Of a stretch of 64,000 nucleotides of DNA, positions 1-12,800 are shown in pieces. Position 1 is the stretch's first letter. Each line of letters opens with the position of its first letter. The stretch comes from Camarhynchus parvulus (taxonomy: Eukaryota > Chordata > Aves > Passeriformes > Thraupidae). The position numbers and the translations under genes were made by a program. The notes under the pieces were generated by a model. It was not told where the DNA came from. It ran no database searches and saw only the letters and a program-made list of their open reading frames with translations. Location of the stretch: the NCBI RefSeq assembly GCF_901933205.1, contig NC_044585.1, forward strand, positions 7,254,001-7,318,000, in the 5' to 3' direction.

Positions 1-9
1 TCTTTTCAG

Positions 10-1608
10 GACAAAAACCTGAAAAGGAGCGTCACAAGCCCGGGCTCTGTGTCTGACTGGCTGAGCTCCCACCCCGCAGCTGCAGGGGCTGCAGAGAAGG
101 GGAACGTGCAGCTGGACAATCCCTGTCCCCGGCAGCGCACCTGGAGCGCCCGCACCTTCCACGACCTCCTGGCTCCCATTCCACAGCTGCAGAAAAAATG
201 GTGCAGCTGGAGCACCAACAGCCCCTTCACAAAGCTGGTTGACAGCAGTGTGAGTCCTGCAGGGAGGGGAGGATGCTGGGGTCTCAGCTCCAGTATTTCC
301 CACTGTTCACTGATTTGAACACATTTTCCCCTTGGCCAGTGCCTCACCTCTCTGTCCTGCAGTGCAAACACATCTCAGTCCATCTTCTTTGGTGCATGGG
401 AAAGTCTCTGCCTAATTATATTGTAATTTAGCTAGGCTTTCCTAAAATATTAAGCAGCTGTATTTTCCAGCAGTTGGCACCTGGTTAAGAAATTATCCCC
501 AGTCCAGAAGAACATTAAAAAATGCCTTCAGACAAGATTATCTCATTGAGTGTTCTGACATGTGCTTTTTTCCCCTGGTTATGCCTTGAATTTATTATAA
601 TTGGTGTATTATTATTGCACTGCAAGGAATCTGTAGGTGTGGCAGGGATATCTGGGTCTCACTAACTGTAGTCATCAAACCAACAGCTTGTTACAAAACT
701 AATAAAGGATGTTTCTTCCTTTTTAAGGTAATAACATAGGTTTTTGCTAAAGAATGCATCTTACCTCTAAAATAACCAGGAATTTTAACTTTTAATTCTC
801 TCGGGATCAAAGTTTCGAGAGAGAGCTGCTTTCCATGGCATGTCTGCTAATTTTGTACTATTTTGTGCAGGGTTTTTCTACAGCTGCAAGACCCCAGGGT
901 GTGCCAACCAGGAAGGTAATCTCAGCCACTGAGATAGAGGGAGCATCAGAGACTGTTTACTCTGATTCATCTGCCAGTAATGCCTCGTATCCCCTCACTC
1001 TGTCTGCACAGAGGCAGCGAAAGTTAACCTCCTGCAATTTGAAGAAATCCAGATTTGGGAACCCTTATTTTGGATTTTTAGCCAGTTCCCCTGACAGCAA
1101 ACATATGAGGTCCTTGGATCCCTCAAGACATCTAGGGACAGCATCTCCAGTTAACAGCCAAAGCCCCAAAAATCTTCTAGAGAGCTCCAACCCACTAAAA
1201 ATCAACCTGGTCAACGGTTCAAAAACAAAGGAGCTTATGGTAGAAACAGACAAAAACAAACCAGTTTTTGTTATTTCTGAAGAAGGGGATGATCAGCAGC
1301 CTCTGGTCCTGGCAGAACACCTTAGTCAGTGTGGAGATCACCTGTCAGAGCAAAATGCTGTGTATGCTCCAGCCGAGCCAGAGAAGCAGCCGGTGGTTCT
1401 GACTGCGGAGAGGAACAGCTCTGCCCCCTTCACATCGAGCCTTCCCCTGTGGGCTAAATCCCCCACGTCATACAAAGGCCATGGGAAGGCCCCCAGCTCC
1501 TCCAGGGACCAGCAGAGCTCAGCAGGTGGGGATGCCGACACTACTGAGCCCTCCCAGAACTGCGACACCCCTGCTGCTCCCACGCTGTGCCAAGCGTCAG
1601 TTCAGTGA
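10..1608 (+). CDS. Last two coding exons of an unidentified gene (5' part outside window)
   Basis: Two exons join in phase 0. Exon A (10-249, 80 codons) follows a ttttcag acceptor and ends at a gtgagt donor at 250. Exon B (871-1608, 245 codons plus TGA) follows the acceptor ttttgtgcag. Both are open throughout in the same phase, which is the main evidence that they are coding. The product is rich in Ser, Pro, Gln and Asn, with no membrane segment, signal peptide or catalytic motif that I can see; it looks like a disordered C-terminal tail. Exon A contains a Trp/Leu-rich patch (RTWSARTFHDLL, KKWCSWS); exon B contains KKSRFGNPYFGFLASSP. I do not recognise the family. ANHX, a divergent homeobox gene in the same human distal 12q block as CHFR, is a positional guess only, because the homeodomain would lie upstream of this window. 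The gene converges on CHFR. Confidence 0.6.
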
Positions 1609-3509
1609 TGAACTGGGAAAGATTGAAACATCAGTTCCCAAACCCAGAGGGAACAGGGACATGAGCAGAGCAGAAGCTGTGCCCAGCAGCTGAGTGTGGC
1701 AGTCACATGTGGCAGCTTTGTTGAGAGCAGTCTTTCCTTCCCACCTGTTGGGACTGAGATTACAAGGATACAAACCACAGCATAGCACAGATGCCATCTC
1801 CCCTTCAGCTCACTAACCTCATCTCTCTTCTCCTGCATGAGACTTGGAGGTAGTTTGTACAAGAAAGCATCCTCTGAAAAGGTACTTCAGACTGCAGAAC
1901 CCCTTTTCTGGGATGGGAATGAAGGTAACCTGGGGCAGTCACACCGTGGTTTATATCTGAGATGTAAATCAGTCCCTTGTCCTGTGGCATCACTTGAGTC
2001 TTTCTGTTGGGAGCTCTGAGTTAGCTTCTGTTTATAGCTCTGCCTGTACAATCCAAGCCTTGCCAAGCCAAGGGTAAGAATTCAATCATGCATGTTTGCA
2101 TACAGTTTTGTAAACTTCATTTTAAGTATTTCATAACTTCTACAGTCTAGCACAAAGCTTACCAAGCATTAGCAACTCTAATATTAAAGAGCAAGATTAT
2201 CTCATCTCCTAACTCTTTAGAGAAGTGTACAGACAAGCTGAGCAACCCAATACCAGATGCTTGTTCTATTAAAGTCTGATGTAGCTTTATCTTTGTTAGG
2301 TCTACATAGGCTTAGAACACCTCAGTCCACTACATTAAATGACTCCTCATGGCAACAGGAGCATGTGTACAAAAACACTGAAATACTAGGAATAGTCTTC
2401 AGCATCCAACACTTGGATATTTGCAGCTGCTCTGATCCTACATTCACCAGCTATTTATTGCTGGTAACGCACATTGGCTAGAGAACTATTCCCCTTCCTT
2501 TAGCAGGCAAGACTTGAAAGACAAAATTAAGGTGGGGCAAACTTTGAGTGCTCACTTTCTTTAGAAAAGAACCCTACATGGCTGTGCCTCCCTGAGTACA
2601 AATCCAGGGCATTCAATGGAACACTGAACCAAAGGGAAGCCTGCTAGTCCTATTGCCTTTAATAACCCCATCAGTATTTTAATTTCCTCCTGGTGATATT
2701 TTCCATATTTGCAAGAGACTCCTGCATGTTTGTCCCACAATTCAGAATTGTTTTTCTTTCTTAAATGAAACAATTCCCTCTGAAGCTGCATTTTGCAGCT
2801 GAGACAGCACATTGTTTTAAAGCAATAGTATGTCATAAAACAGGTGCCAGAAAGAAATCTCCTGCACAAGTCTTCCCCTGTATTAGCTGCAGTGTGCATC
2901 CAGTTATCTTAATCCTTCTCTGTGAAGGCATTTAAGACTGATTGCTGAAATATTTAACTGAATTATTTATGATTTCACCTGCTGTTACAGCTTCCATTTG
3001 CCACCATTAATGCCTGAGATATGCAACACAAGACTATAGGTTTTGCCTTATATTTTCTCTGTGTGTTTACATGTCTACCTAGACATAGAAGCTGTGCAGC
3101 TGGTAGCAGTGGAAGCAAAAACACATTTGCCCTTTAGCAGTTGACTCAAACATGAACAGCAAACAAGTCTCTGCATTTATTATTTCCAGACTCTGTTCAG
3201 TGCCAAAGTCTGGTTCCATGTTGGTTAGTTCTTTTTTGGTGGGTATTTTTTGTTGTTGTTGTTGTTTAAATTAATGCTACTTGATTCAAAGGGAAGAGAT
3301 TAATATATTTATGGTTTTAAAAATATTTAGAAGTCTTCAGTGCTCTAACAATAACTTCCACTGCATTAAATTCATATACATTGTAATTTAATGTTCTGTT
3401 ACTTATTACATTTCTAAAGTTTGAAATACTAAAATCTACTTTTGAAAAGTACTTGTGTTCAATTATTGATAATAGTTACATTTGAAGGGCTGGAAAAAGT
3501 GGCTTTTTC

Positions 3510-3515
3510 AATAAA
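3510..3515 (+). terminator. Candidate poly(A) signal AATAAA for the left gene
   Basis: Canonical hexamer on the + strand, 1.9 kb after the stop codon at 1608. An ATTAAA at 2268-2273 is an alternative nearer signal. I cannot choose between them without transcript ends. Confidence 0.25.
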
Positions 3516-3879
3516 AGCATGTTTAACCACTCATTTCTATGGTGTAACAACACTTAATTTGTTTTGCTGAAAGCCTGAATTGTGCCTCAGAGCCTGTGGG
3601 GTACCCCAGTGGTGGCAGAAGAGCAGAAAAGCAAACAATCCTTTTTAGATCCGTCCCAGTTTCTCTGAGACTGAAGATGAGGTGGTTGTTTACACCAACT
3701 CCTCCATTACCTGTTGTGTAACCAAAGACCAGACTTTGCTCACCAGGTTTGCCCAACTGCTGCCAGAGGAGATTTCTGTGGGAGTTTGTTTCCTTTCAGG
3801 TCCATCAGTGCCTGCTGCAGCAGCATGTGGGCAATTATTCACAGGGCTGCAGCAGACACCCTGGCTGCAGCATGGACTG

Positions 3880-3918
3880 TACACACACACACACATATAT
3901 GTATATATACACACACAC
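3880..3918. repeat. Compound (AC)n-(AT)n-(AC)n microsatellite
   Basis: A run of AC dinucleotides passes into ATATATGTATATAT and back to ACACACAC. Such purine-pyrimidine alternation is unstable and prone to non-B DNA structure. It sits in the presumed 3' flank of the left gene. Confidence 0.9.
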
Positions 3919-6900
3919 GTGGTGAGACAGGCCCTGCTCCTGATGAACACGAAATATTGAACAGTGCTGCTTATTGTCAGAATAAAAATAATTTACCAAT
4001 TATTTAAAGGTGATGCCTTCTGGCACTAGAAGATGCTGAAGCCCAGTGCCTACAGGTGGGTGCTGCAGGTACCCCAGGAGAGACTTCAGTTCCTGACCTG
4101 CCTTTTGAAGTTTTTTTGTTTGATTAGGGCTTTTTTAAATTTTTTTTAGGCAGTTCACTAAAATTAACTGCTAAAAAGGTATTTGTGCTATATTTTGTAC
4201 CTTCAAAGAATGCATAAAATATTTTCCTCCTCTTACAGCTAAAGCAACTGTTTTGAAGTTCTCATATTCTCTTTCCCCCCCAGAAACACAAATAACTTCT
4301 ACCTAAACTCTTCCAAAAAGTCACAGTGCAGAGTTAAGAAACTCTGAAAGCTCTGGGTGGAATAAAGCGCTTTAATACTCTCAGCTGTAAATATTGACTA
4401 GGATTAGTTTTTAAATAGTATTACTTATGGCATTTATTTTGTTCCTAACAGCTATTATTACTTTGGAGAGCTATGCTGCCACTTTTAATGACAGAAAACC
4501 TCATCCCTCATGCATGGGCTTGGATTCAGTTTTACCCTTGTGCAGTGCAGGGTTTGCTGTGTGATTCTGTGCTCTGTAACCAAGCAGTGAGTGGGATAAG
4601 CACTCCAAACACTCACTGAAGAAAGGGGAAAAATCATTCCAATCACAATTGCATGGGGGAAAATGTAAAAAAACCATTATGGAGCTAGCAAAGAGACGTA
4701 TTCTTTTCAACAAAACTGAGTAATACTCACCTTTATTCTTTTTAAAATGAATTATTCTGGAATATACTAGCCAAACCCTCTAGCCAATGTGTTAGGTAGA
4801 TTAAATGGGACAAAAATATGTGGCCTTCCCTATTTTTTGACTGTACAAACAGTGGTTCAAAATAAAAGCTTGAAGCTATACACACTGACAAGAATCTGGT
4901 GTGCTGAGGTTCTTACTGTCAGGTACTTGAACTGGTTGGGAATGGAGGCTCAAAGGGAAAACAACAGATTTAACATCCAGGTAATGCATCCTAACTTGGA
5001 AGATTCAGAATAGCATTTAGCAAGAAAAATCCACTTATAACTTAGTAGAAAAACATGAACTGAAGTTTCCTTTCAGAACTCTAACTTTTTGTTAAGAGCA
5101 GTTGGTTGCAACTCTTTCTACTCAGAACTGTTTTGTTGGGGTTTTTCCCCCTCAGGAGGGTGGCACATGAGCCCTAACAAAACACATTTGACTCAAACGG
5201 TCCAGTCAGTAGATTTTATTCTAAACAATTAAAGATTAATTTGAATTGCAAGGGAAAAGAAAAGGTAAGTCCTAAGCCAACACTTACCTAATGAAAGCAA
5301 GTGAAACTCAGCAGCACTGAAAAGAATACCCAACAGAGACTAAATACAGCTTCAACATATATTCATGGTCTGTCTAGAAATGTCTTTGATGTTAAACCTC
5401 ATATGGCACACTTAGCATTTTTTATAATTCATTTCCTATGGAAACTAATGAGCTTAAGGGTGAAATTACCTCATTGAAAGTCAAAATGGAAGTGTGAAGA
5501 AAAGAAGGATGACCTGGAAAGCAGATTTAGAAGCAATCTTTGCATATTAAGCATTGCTGTGGGAAATAGTATAATTAGTTTTCTTCAGAACTTATTCCTT
5601 GGAATTGTATAAGTGGTATTTCAGCTCCCAAACATCATGCAGAAGGAATGTTAGATAAAATAGGTGGAAAAAAAGCAAAATCCTCACATGTTCTTCAAAT
5701 CAAGATTTTTTTTTTCCTAACTTTCAGTGACTGTTGACTTATTTTTAAGTGGGCAGACCATAAAAAATAAGGCTCCTTTCCAGCAGACTTCTAAGGGGCC
5801 ATAAGAAACCAGATTTTCAGAGCATAATTTGGAATATGCATTCACTTCCCAAATTCCTAACTCCTTTTACTTGAATCAGCCTATTTCCCTAAGGTCCTGC
5901 TGCAGGCTAAACCATCTGCCCTACACAGTTCTACTGAAGACTGGAAATTGGTACCAAATGCATGTGTTTTGTTTGGTGACTGAAAGAGCTAATAATTAAC
6001 CTTGGACTGTCAAATACCAAGTTTTTCCTGTTAAATACAATCAAAACAGTTTCAGAGTTTAAGCAAAAATTATCCTGTAGAATTCAAGTACCTGAGCCAC
6101 TCCAAGGGCTCTAGGAGCTGCCAGAGGCCATACATTTGTTCCCTTCAACCCCACCAACATTTTTCTTTTTTCTTTATGCAGAAAGTGCTTGGAAGAGCTT
6201 TGGCTGTGCCAGACCTGATCTCTCAATAGTGCATTAATCCCAAAGCAGCAGCTCCCTCAAACTAAATTAGTTACAAGTCATTTGTGGACATAATGGAGTA
6301 TAAAACATTTAAATCCACCACTGCAAGTGCAAGGCCAGCCAAAATTACCAGTTTTAAAGGCTATCAGCTCATCTTTCTGGTGCACAGAACAACACTCTTT
6401 TCACTTTTACAATACTTAACCTGAGTTTGAGTTTCACTTAAATTTAGCTTGACAGCTGGTTGAAGAACAGCAACATAGATTAGCTACAACATTAAAGGGT
6501 ATCCAGCTTCAAGTATGGGAATGGCAGCAGCACAAAAATCCCGGGATGCTAAACTGCAACTTGAAGCTTAACAACTCTGGCATCACTGTCTTCCACCTCA
6601 GATACAACAGGGCAGGCAAGTCCTCCTATTTACTCAGCAAGGCTAAAGTTCTGTGCAGAAAACGTACTAACAGTAGTCATTTGAAACCTTATAATTTATA
6701 CAATTGTAATAAAGATGAACACAGTATTACAGTAATTTCATCCAGGCTGCTGTTAAATCACATGGTAAAATACTTGTCACTTCAGTGTTTATGGTGTTAC
6801 AAGAAACTAAAATAGTAACTACCTTCTTTTAAAAAGTAGCAAACTTTTTAATTTGCAAGCATCTTGAAGCCCTCTTACTTCCATTTAATAATCTTTTGCT

Positions 6901-9312
6901 CTTATGATTTATTATACATCCTGCAGGGATACTGATGATCCTTTGCAGTATCATCTGACACTTTTAAGGAAGTTTGAGAATGACATAAAAACTCATGTCA
7001 TTTTCAGTTACTCCAAGTTCAGGGATGGTATTTGCTTGTAAAATCTCAACATTCAAATAACTAAAAGCTTCACTGAGTATTAGCAAGTGTTGCATACATC
7101 CATTTCTGTGGTGACAGTACATGCCGCAGGAGAAACACAGACAACTTCAGTAGTTTTTTTTCTTTTTTTTTAATTAATAACTTCTTAGTTCAGGAAAAAA
7201 AAGTAAACCACAAAAGAGAACTGGAAGAACTACTCTCCACCTTCTTTATAAAAGAACTTTTCTCAAACAGAGATACTATATACCTTGTTCACCACTATGT
7301 CAAATCCTATCATAATCACCTTGGTTTCCACATCTATTCTACCACATTTCATGCTCAGCTTCCAAACATCTCTTATAAAGGAGGTGGGGATGTGCTTTAG
7401 ACAGGTTAAAAATATGCTGCACCTTTAAAGTATTTAAACAATTACACCAAGCATAGTTCATACATTTATCACATTAACTATCACCTGGTAACCATACATT
7501 TAAAAAGGTCTAATGTAGAGTATGTAATACCCATGACAGATACTCTTACTTACTTAAGAGCATATAAAGATCAGGATTTATTCACCCTCCCCATCTGCAA
7601 GCCAGTTTCTGATCTCTTCCTGGTACAATATAAACGACAAAAAATCCCTTCATTCCATTGCACTACTGCAACCCTATATGCATAGAAAGGCAGATTAATT
7701 ACCTGTGACAGGGAAAAGGAAGAAGGGTTTAGAAAAACAATTTGAAGAACATCTACTGCACAGGTACTTTAGATGTTAAGCACATGAGTTCTGCTGTTTG
7801 GGTTTTTTCCCCAGATTTTTTTTTCTTATGGTCACACAATACAACCCTACACAAACATAACTTGAGTAAGTGCAAGTTACTCCTGACCAACATAACAACT
7901 TCAGCACAAGAGGCTTGAACACCAGCACAGTGACAAGGCTGTGCTGAAAGCCCATCTGGGGTGTGGGAGTGGTGAATGAAAATGTAAAGCACATTTCTGC
8001 ATATAATGTGCAAAGGCTTGATCTCCACAACTGCACTTAATTTGCTACATGCACAGCCAGAGATGAAATGAGATCAAAACCAGCTGGGAATGGTTGTCCT
8101 GAGAAGATACAATAACCATTAAAAAATCTAAACATAAAATACAAATACAGAAGCAACAGAACATTGTTAATACTAAAAGACAGGAACACACTGTTGTTGT
8201 TAAAAGAAGTTTCAAGTAATATTCCAGATCCAATTTCAATCCTACTCACAGGAGGAAATGCCCAGAGATTAGGAAGAGAAGTCCACACAAAGTGTACTTT
8301 TAATAGCATAAGGGCATGGTCAACAGACCCATCCTTGCAACAGCTATTTTCAAAAATAAAAAATCTAAACAGAAAGACATCATTCTAATTAGCATTCTTA
8401 TTAAGATGTGCATTACTGGAAATAGTTGCTTAATTCACTGCAACCAGTAGACACGATGTGCTGCATCATTTGTGCTCCATTATAACACAAGATACTGTGT
8501 GTACACTTTTTAACATCCAAGTATAAATCCTGCTCATAAAATAAGGCATACTTAAAACAACATGGTCTCTACAGAGGTAACTTTGTATGATTTCTTCTCA
8601 TTCTGCTTCACTCTTCTAGGTATGATGAGAACAAAATTGGTCCCAGTAGAGGTTTGTCAACATTAGCAACCAGATTATGATCATATCAATTTGTAGGGAA
8701 GGGGGAAAGTTAGGATTTCTTTGTTTTTTATGACAGTTGGGACATCTCCTGAATGAGCTCTGCAGAAGGCATGAAAATAAAATCTACATTTCCTATGTCA
8801 GTGACACCAGTGTGCCCCTTCATGATCCCTATCTCTATCCCTATCCAGAAATGCCTCCATATTGCTACAATTTGTCCAAATTCACTCATTTTCTGTAAGA
8901 TTGTTCCTTCCAGTAAAGCTGCTATATTCTGTTTTAAATTATAGCTTTTTCTACATTTTTACCAGTGTATGCATGCTAGAGAACAGCTGCATTGCAGAGG
9001 TACATATTTAGCACACGGTATCAAACCAAAAAAGAAATACAAAAAAAATGAACCAGTGTGTCCTACTGGCTGCTCTATGTCAAAAGCACTGTTTGGTCTT
9101 CTGATATAAAACACTACAGAAGTAATATTAGCAGATGTCTGTTCTGCTTCAAGTATTACCCCACCTTTAAATGTGATCTTCAAATTTTTGTGCAATTCTT
9201 TTTGTAATTTCACGTGAATAAAAACATCAACATGTCTAAACTAAGAAAGGAAACTGTACTATCTCCACTGTAACACTGTACATATGGTAGAAGCTTTAAG
9301 TTGAAACAGCTG

Positions 9313-9318
9313 TTTATT
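9313..9318 (-). terminator. Candidate CHFR poly(A) signal AATAAA
   Basis: On the - strand CCAATAAACAGC lies about 545 nt after the CHFR stop codon and is followed by GT-containing sequence (ATGTACAGTGTT). It is the first canonical hexamer I noticed downstream of the stop. Other hexamers near 7.57, 6.91 and 5.22 kb would give a much longer 3' UTR. Confidence 0.4.
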
Positions 9319-9861
9319 GGATGGATGTTTTTTGAAAGGAATATTAATGTGGTTTCTAGCCCAAATGCAATGGGTAGCAACAAAATATCGGACTACCGCA
9401 AAATGCAGTTACAAATATACACTGACAATATTCTTCTTAAATATTAATGGCTCTTGAAATACCCATCAGATACTTTTACAAAACTTCTCTATTTTAAGTC
9501 TATCGATTTTTCTTAGTTTCTTCACAAGTAGTGCAAATACACTCCTTATTCTTAGGTCATCCCAAGATATGGCTGGTTTTTGTGAGTGTGGTTTGTTTGT
9601 GTTCTTCACTGAAGTGACACAGGGACACTGTAGTCATGAGCATGGTATGCAATGCTTGCTGGACTACCTTGGAAAAAAAAAATCTACCTTATTCATGTAC
9701 AGCTGTAAAATTCTACAAATTAAAAAGTTTCACATCAGGTTACCTGATGGAAAAGTTAATGATTCCCTGCTATGGGGGAACTGAGCAGATCCCCTGAAAC
9801 CTTAAACTGTACAAGCAGTGTAATAACAGGCTTTTGTCCCCTCTCTACAGACTACAAGTTT

Positions 9862-12800
9862 TCAGTTCTTGAATCTTGTTTGCTCACAAATGTGATTGAA
9901 TTTCCTGAAATAAAGAAAAACATAAGAATATTAAAATGTAACGAAGTTCTCAGAAGTCAGGCAACAAAAGCAATTCAGCATTTTGCACAGGGTATTTTAA
10001 ACGTTAAACAGTCTAAAGCAGACCATTTACACACTAAAATCTCTTTTCAGAACCTGTTTAGATCATACTTTACTGTCATTTTACATGTAACAGGATTTTC
10101 AACATCTCTCCTGCCTAACCCTCATTAGTTTTATTATGCACACAGAAAACCTGTTATTAAAAAGCATTCCTCTATACTTCTGCATACTTCAAACCCAGAA
10201 GGCAATTAAAACAGGAATCGGTGATTTAATTTTCCCCTGCAAGGTATTAGTAACTTTTAGTAGACAGCATTACACAAGTCATTAAGAACTAGAAGTAACT
10301 AAGCTAATTTTGTATTTCAACATAAGTGCATTCTCTTAGTGGCTTAGAATCTTCTGGAAAGAAAAAAGTTTTTCTCAGCCTGTATTATGTAAGTTTTATG
10401 GGAATGGCAAATCTGTCTTCGTGGATTAAAGAGATAACAATTTACTACCAAGCACTTATTCCCACTTCTCAAAAACATTTCACTGTTCACTCCTTGTTTT
10501 TCTCTTGCTTGGGCCATGTGGCCCTTCACACACAACTGAAACAGAAGTTGGGGTGTTGAGTGTATCATTAGATGTGGAGGAAATGGTGCAAAGGAGACCC
10601 TGAATTTCCCCCTCAGCTGGATTAGATCAAAGATCAGAAAAGCCTTGCTCACATAATCTAACTACTTAGTAGAACAATTTAGCTCAATTAAAAAAACTAA
10701 AATATTATCAGGATATAAAGGAGTGGTATGACAGGACTCTTTGCTTTTATGGATTTTAGGAACTAAGTGTAGCAGCCAGTAAAGTTCTAGGAAGGACTAA
10801 TGCTTGGGGGAAAAAAAGAAAGAAGGAAAAAAAGAAGGGAAAAAACCCCTGAGTCATTTTTATTCTAGATGAAATTATCCACAACATGAACAAAGATGTC
10901 TGGTGAGTACTTTGATATTGAATTAACGCTAACATTTCAAAACAAAATCTCCTCTGGGAACACAGACTGTCCTATAATGTGAAGTTACAGATAGCAGTGG
11001 TACTTCAAATTACATCTGCAACTTAAATCCAGAATTATTTTTGAAAGCTATTTGGTAAAACCCTTGAATTTGTAAGAGACTGCAGATGAATATTTTACAA
11101 GTCTGTCTTATGATCTGCTTGCCTGAGCTGCACAGACTGGTTATTTTCAACCCACAGTACCTGAAATATTAAAGGAATTATGCTAAGTGGGTATGTACAT
11201 TGCAACATTAGAAAGATACTGCAGAATCTTCTATTCATTAAGGCAATTTCTCAATAAGGGGTAACAGCTCCTCTATCTTAAATTACACTGAGAATTTAGA
11301 GAATTATTCATAAGGCAAGAAAGATTTTTCAACCCTCCCTGAAACCAGTTAGTTCTTAGGGAGAAAATTTTTGTTTTGTTTTATGAGTCTTTAATATTTG
11401 TCTTACTACATGTGCATATTTTTATAAGAATAAAACTGCATTGGTCATCAGAGGCCTTGATATTTTTACTCAAGAAGCTTGATTTATTTCGGAAGGACAT
11501 TTCTCTCCAGATACCAGGAGTCCAAGGCTAGTATGAAAACTCTTGACAAGTAGACGGTTAATCTCTTTTCAGGCTCAGTATTTAATTTTTGAGGCATGCC
11601 AGATTCCTTGGGTCAGAGATGTAAGACCTAGAACCTCCTCAGGAACCTGCTGTGGCTTATGTTACATGCTCCAAGCTGCTCTTGTTGCTAATTATTCCCA
11701 CCAATTGATTCCTTCAGTGGAAGCTGCACTTCACTAAAAGAATCCTTCCACCCCAGTGGGTGCAAAAACAGACTCAAGAAGTGTCAGCCATGGGTTACAT
11801 CAACTTACAAGTGCTGGCAGTGCCCTGATGCACGGAGGGCTCATTTCAAAGTTGTGTTAAGAACAAAAATGACAAAAAATTCCCCAATGCACACCCAATC
11901 CTACTTTATGCTGCAAGTTCTGGCAATTGAAAGGCTGCATTTAGATTGTTGCTGGTTTGGGTTTTTTAAGGAAAACAAGGCAAAACCACCTTGTAAAGTG
12001 TACAACTTACATGGCGTGGTGTGCTTTGACCTGAGTTCGACAGTTGCGTCCCCAGTAGCAATCAGGACGTGACGTGACAGTCACTACAAGAAGAGCAAAT
12101 GAAATGCTGCATTTATTACAAAAGTCATTAAAGTGACCCAGATTATTAAGGCACTGCTAATGGTGGTTACTCATCAGAAACAACACATGACTGGCAAGAA
12201 ATGACTGTAGAGCTATATTGTTTCACCTTTCTGGGAACAAAGCAAACACTCTGTGAAGGACAAAAAATTAGTTTTTAATGTTAATGCAGAATTATGGTGA
12301 AAGTATATGGTTCTCAGTGCTGTCAACTGAAGTTTTACCATTTATTTTAATAGAGATGGACTTGATTAGACACTCTGCATTTGTGTAGATGTATTTCCAT
12401 ACAAAAGAAAAATTATTAATTTGGTTTATGCAGAGTTTGCTGCTTTCCCCCACCTTCACATACATTACAACTCAGCTGTCCAGCACCTGAACTGAAAACC
12501 AATGCTAAGGGCAAACCAGGTGCACAATTTTTGCTCATTATGCACAGCAGCACAAGGAGAAATCTCAACAACTTAAGACTGGGAAGCTGTTCCTAATAGC
12601 AAGAACTAAGTAATATTTAAAAGCAAACTGTTGGAACAGCTTCTATCCCAAACAAATTTAGGTCTGAATGAGGGACAGTTGCTTGCATGCCATTTTATAC
12701 TAAAACTGTAAATGCAAAGATTTAGAATCAGTTTATGAAAGCATTCTTGTTCCTAGTTGAGAGCTGGTAAAGTGTTAAATTGTTCAGAAGATGCATCATT

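Larger units (their letters stand above)
1609..9861. other. Convergent intergenic region with the 3' UTRs of the left gene and CHFR
   Basis: About 8.2 kb lie between the stop codon of the + strand gene and the stop codon of CHFR on the - strand. The sequence is AT-rich, with many short ORFs that lack codon structure or splice context. It should contain both 3' UTRs, but their ends cannot be fixed from sequence because several AATAAA and ATTAAA hexamers occur on each strand. I see no RNA gene or clear mobile element beyond the microsatellite near 3.9 kb and a short (GTT)n tract near 3.25 kb. Confidence 0.6.
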
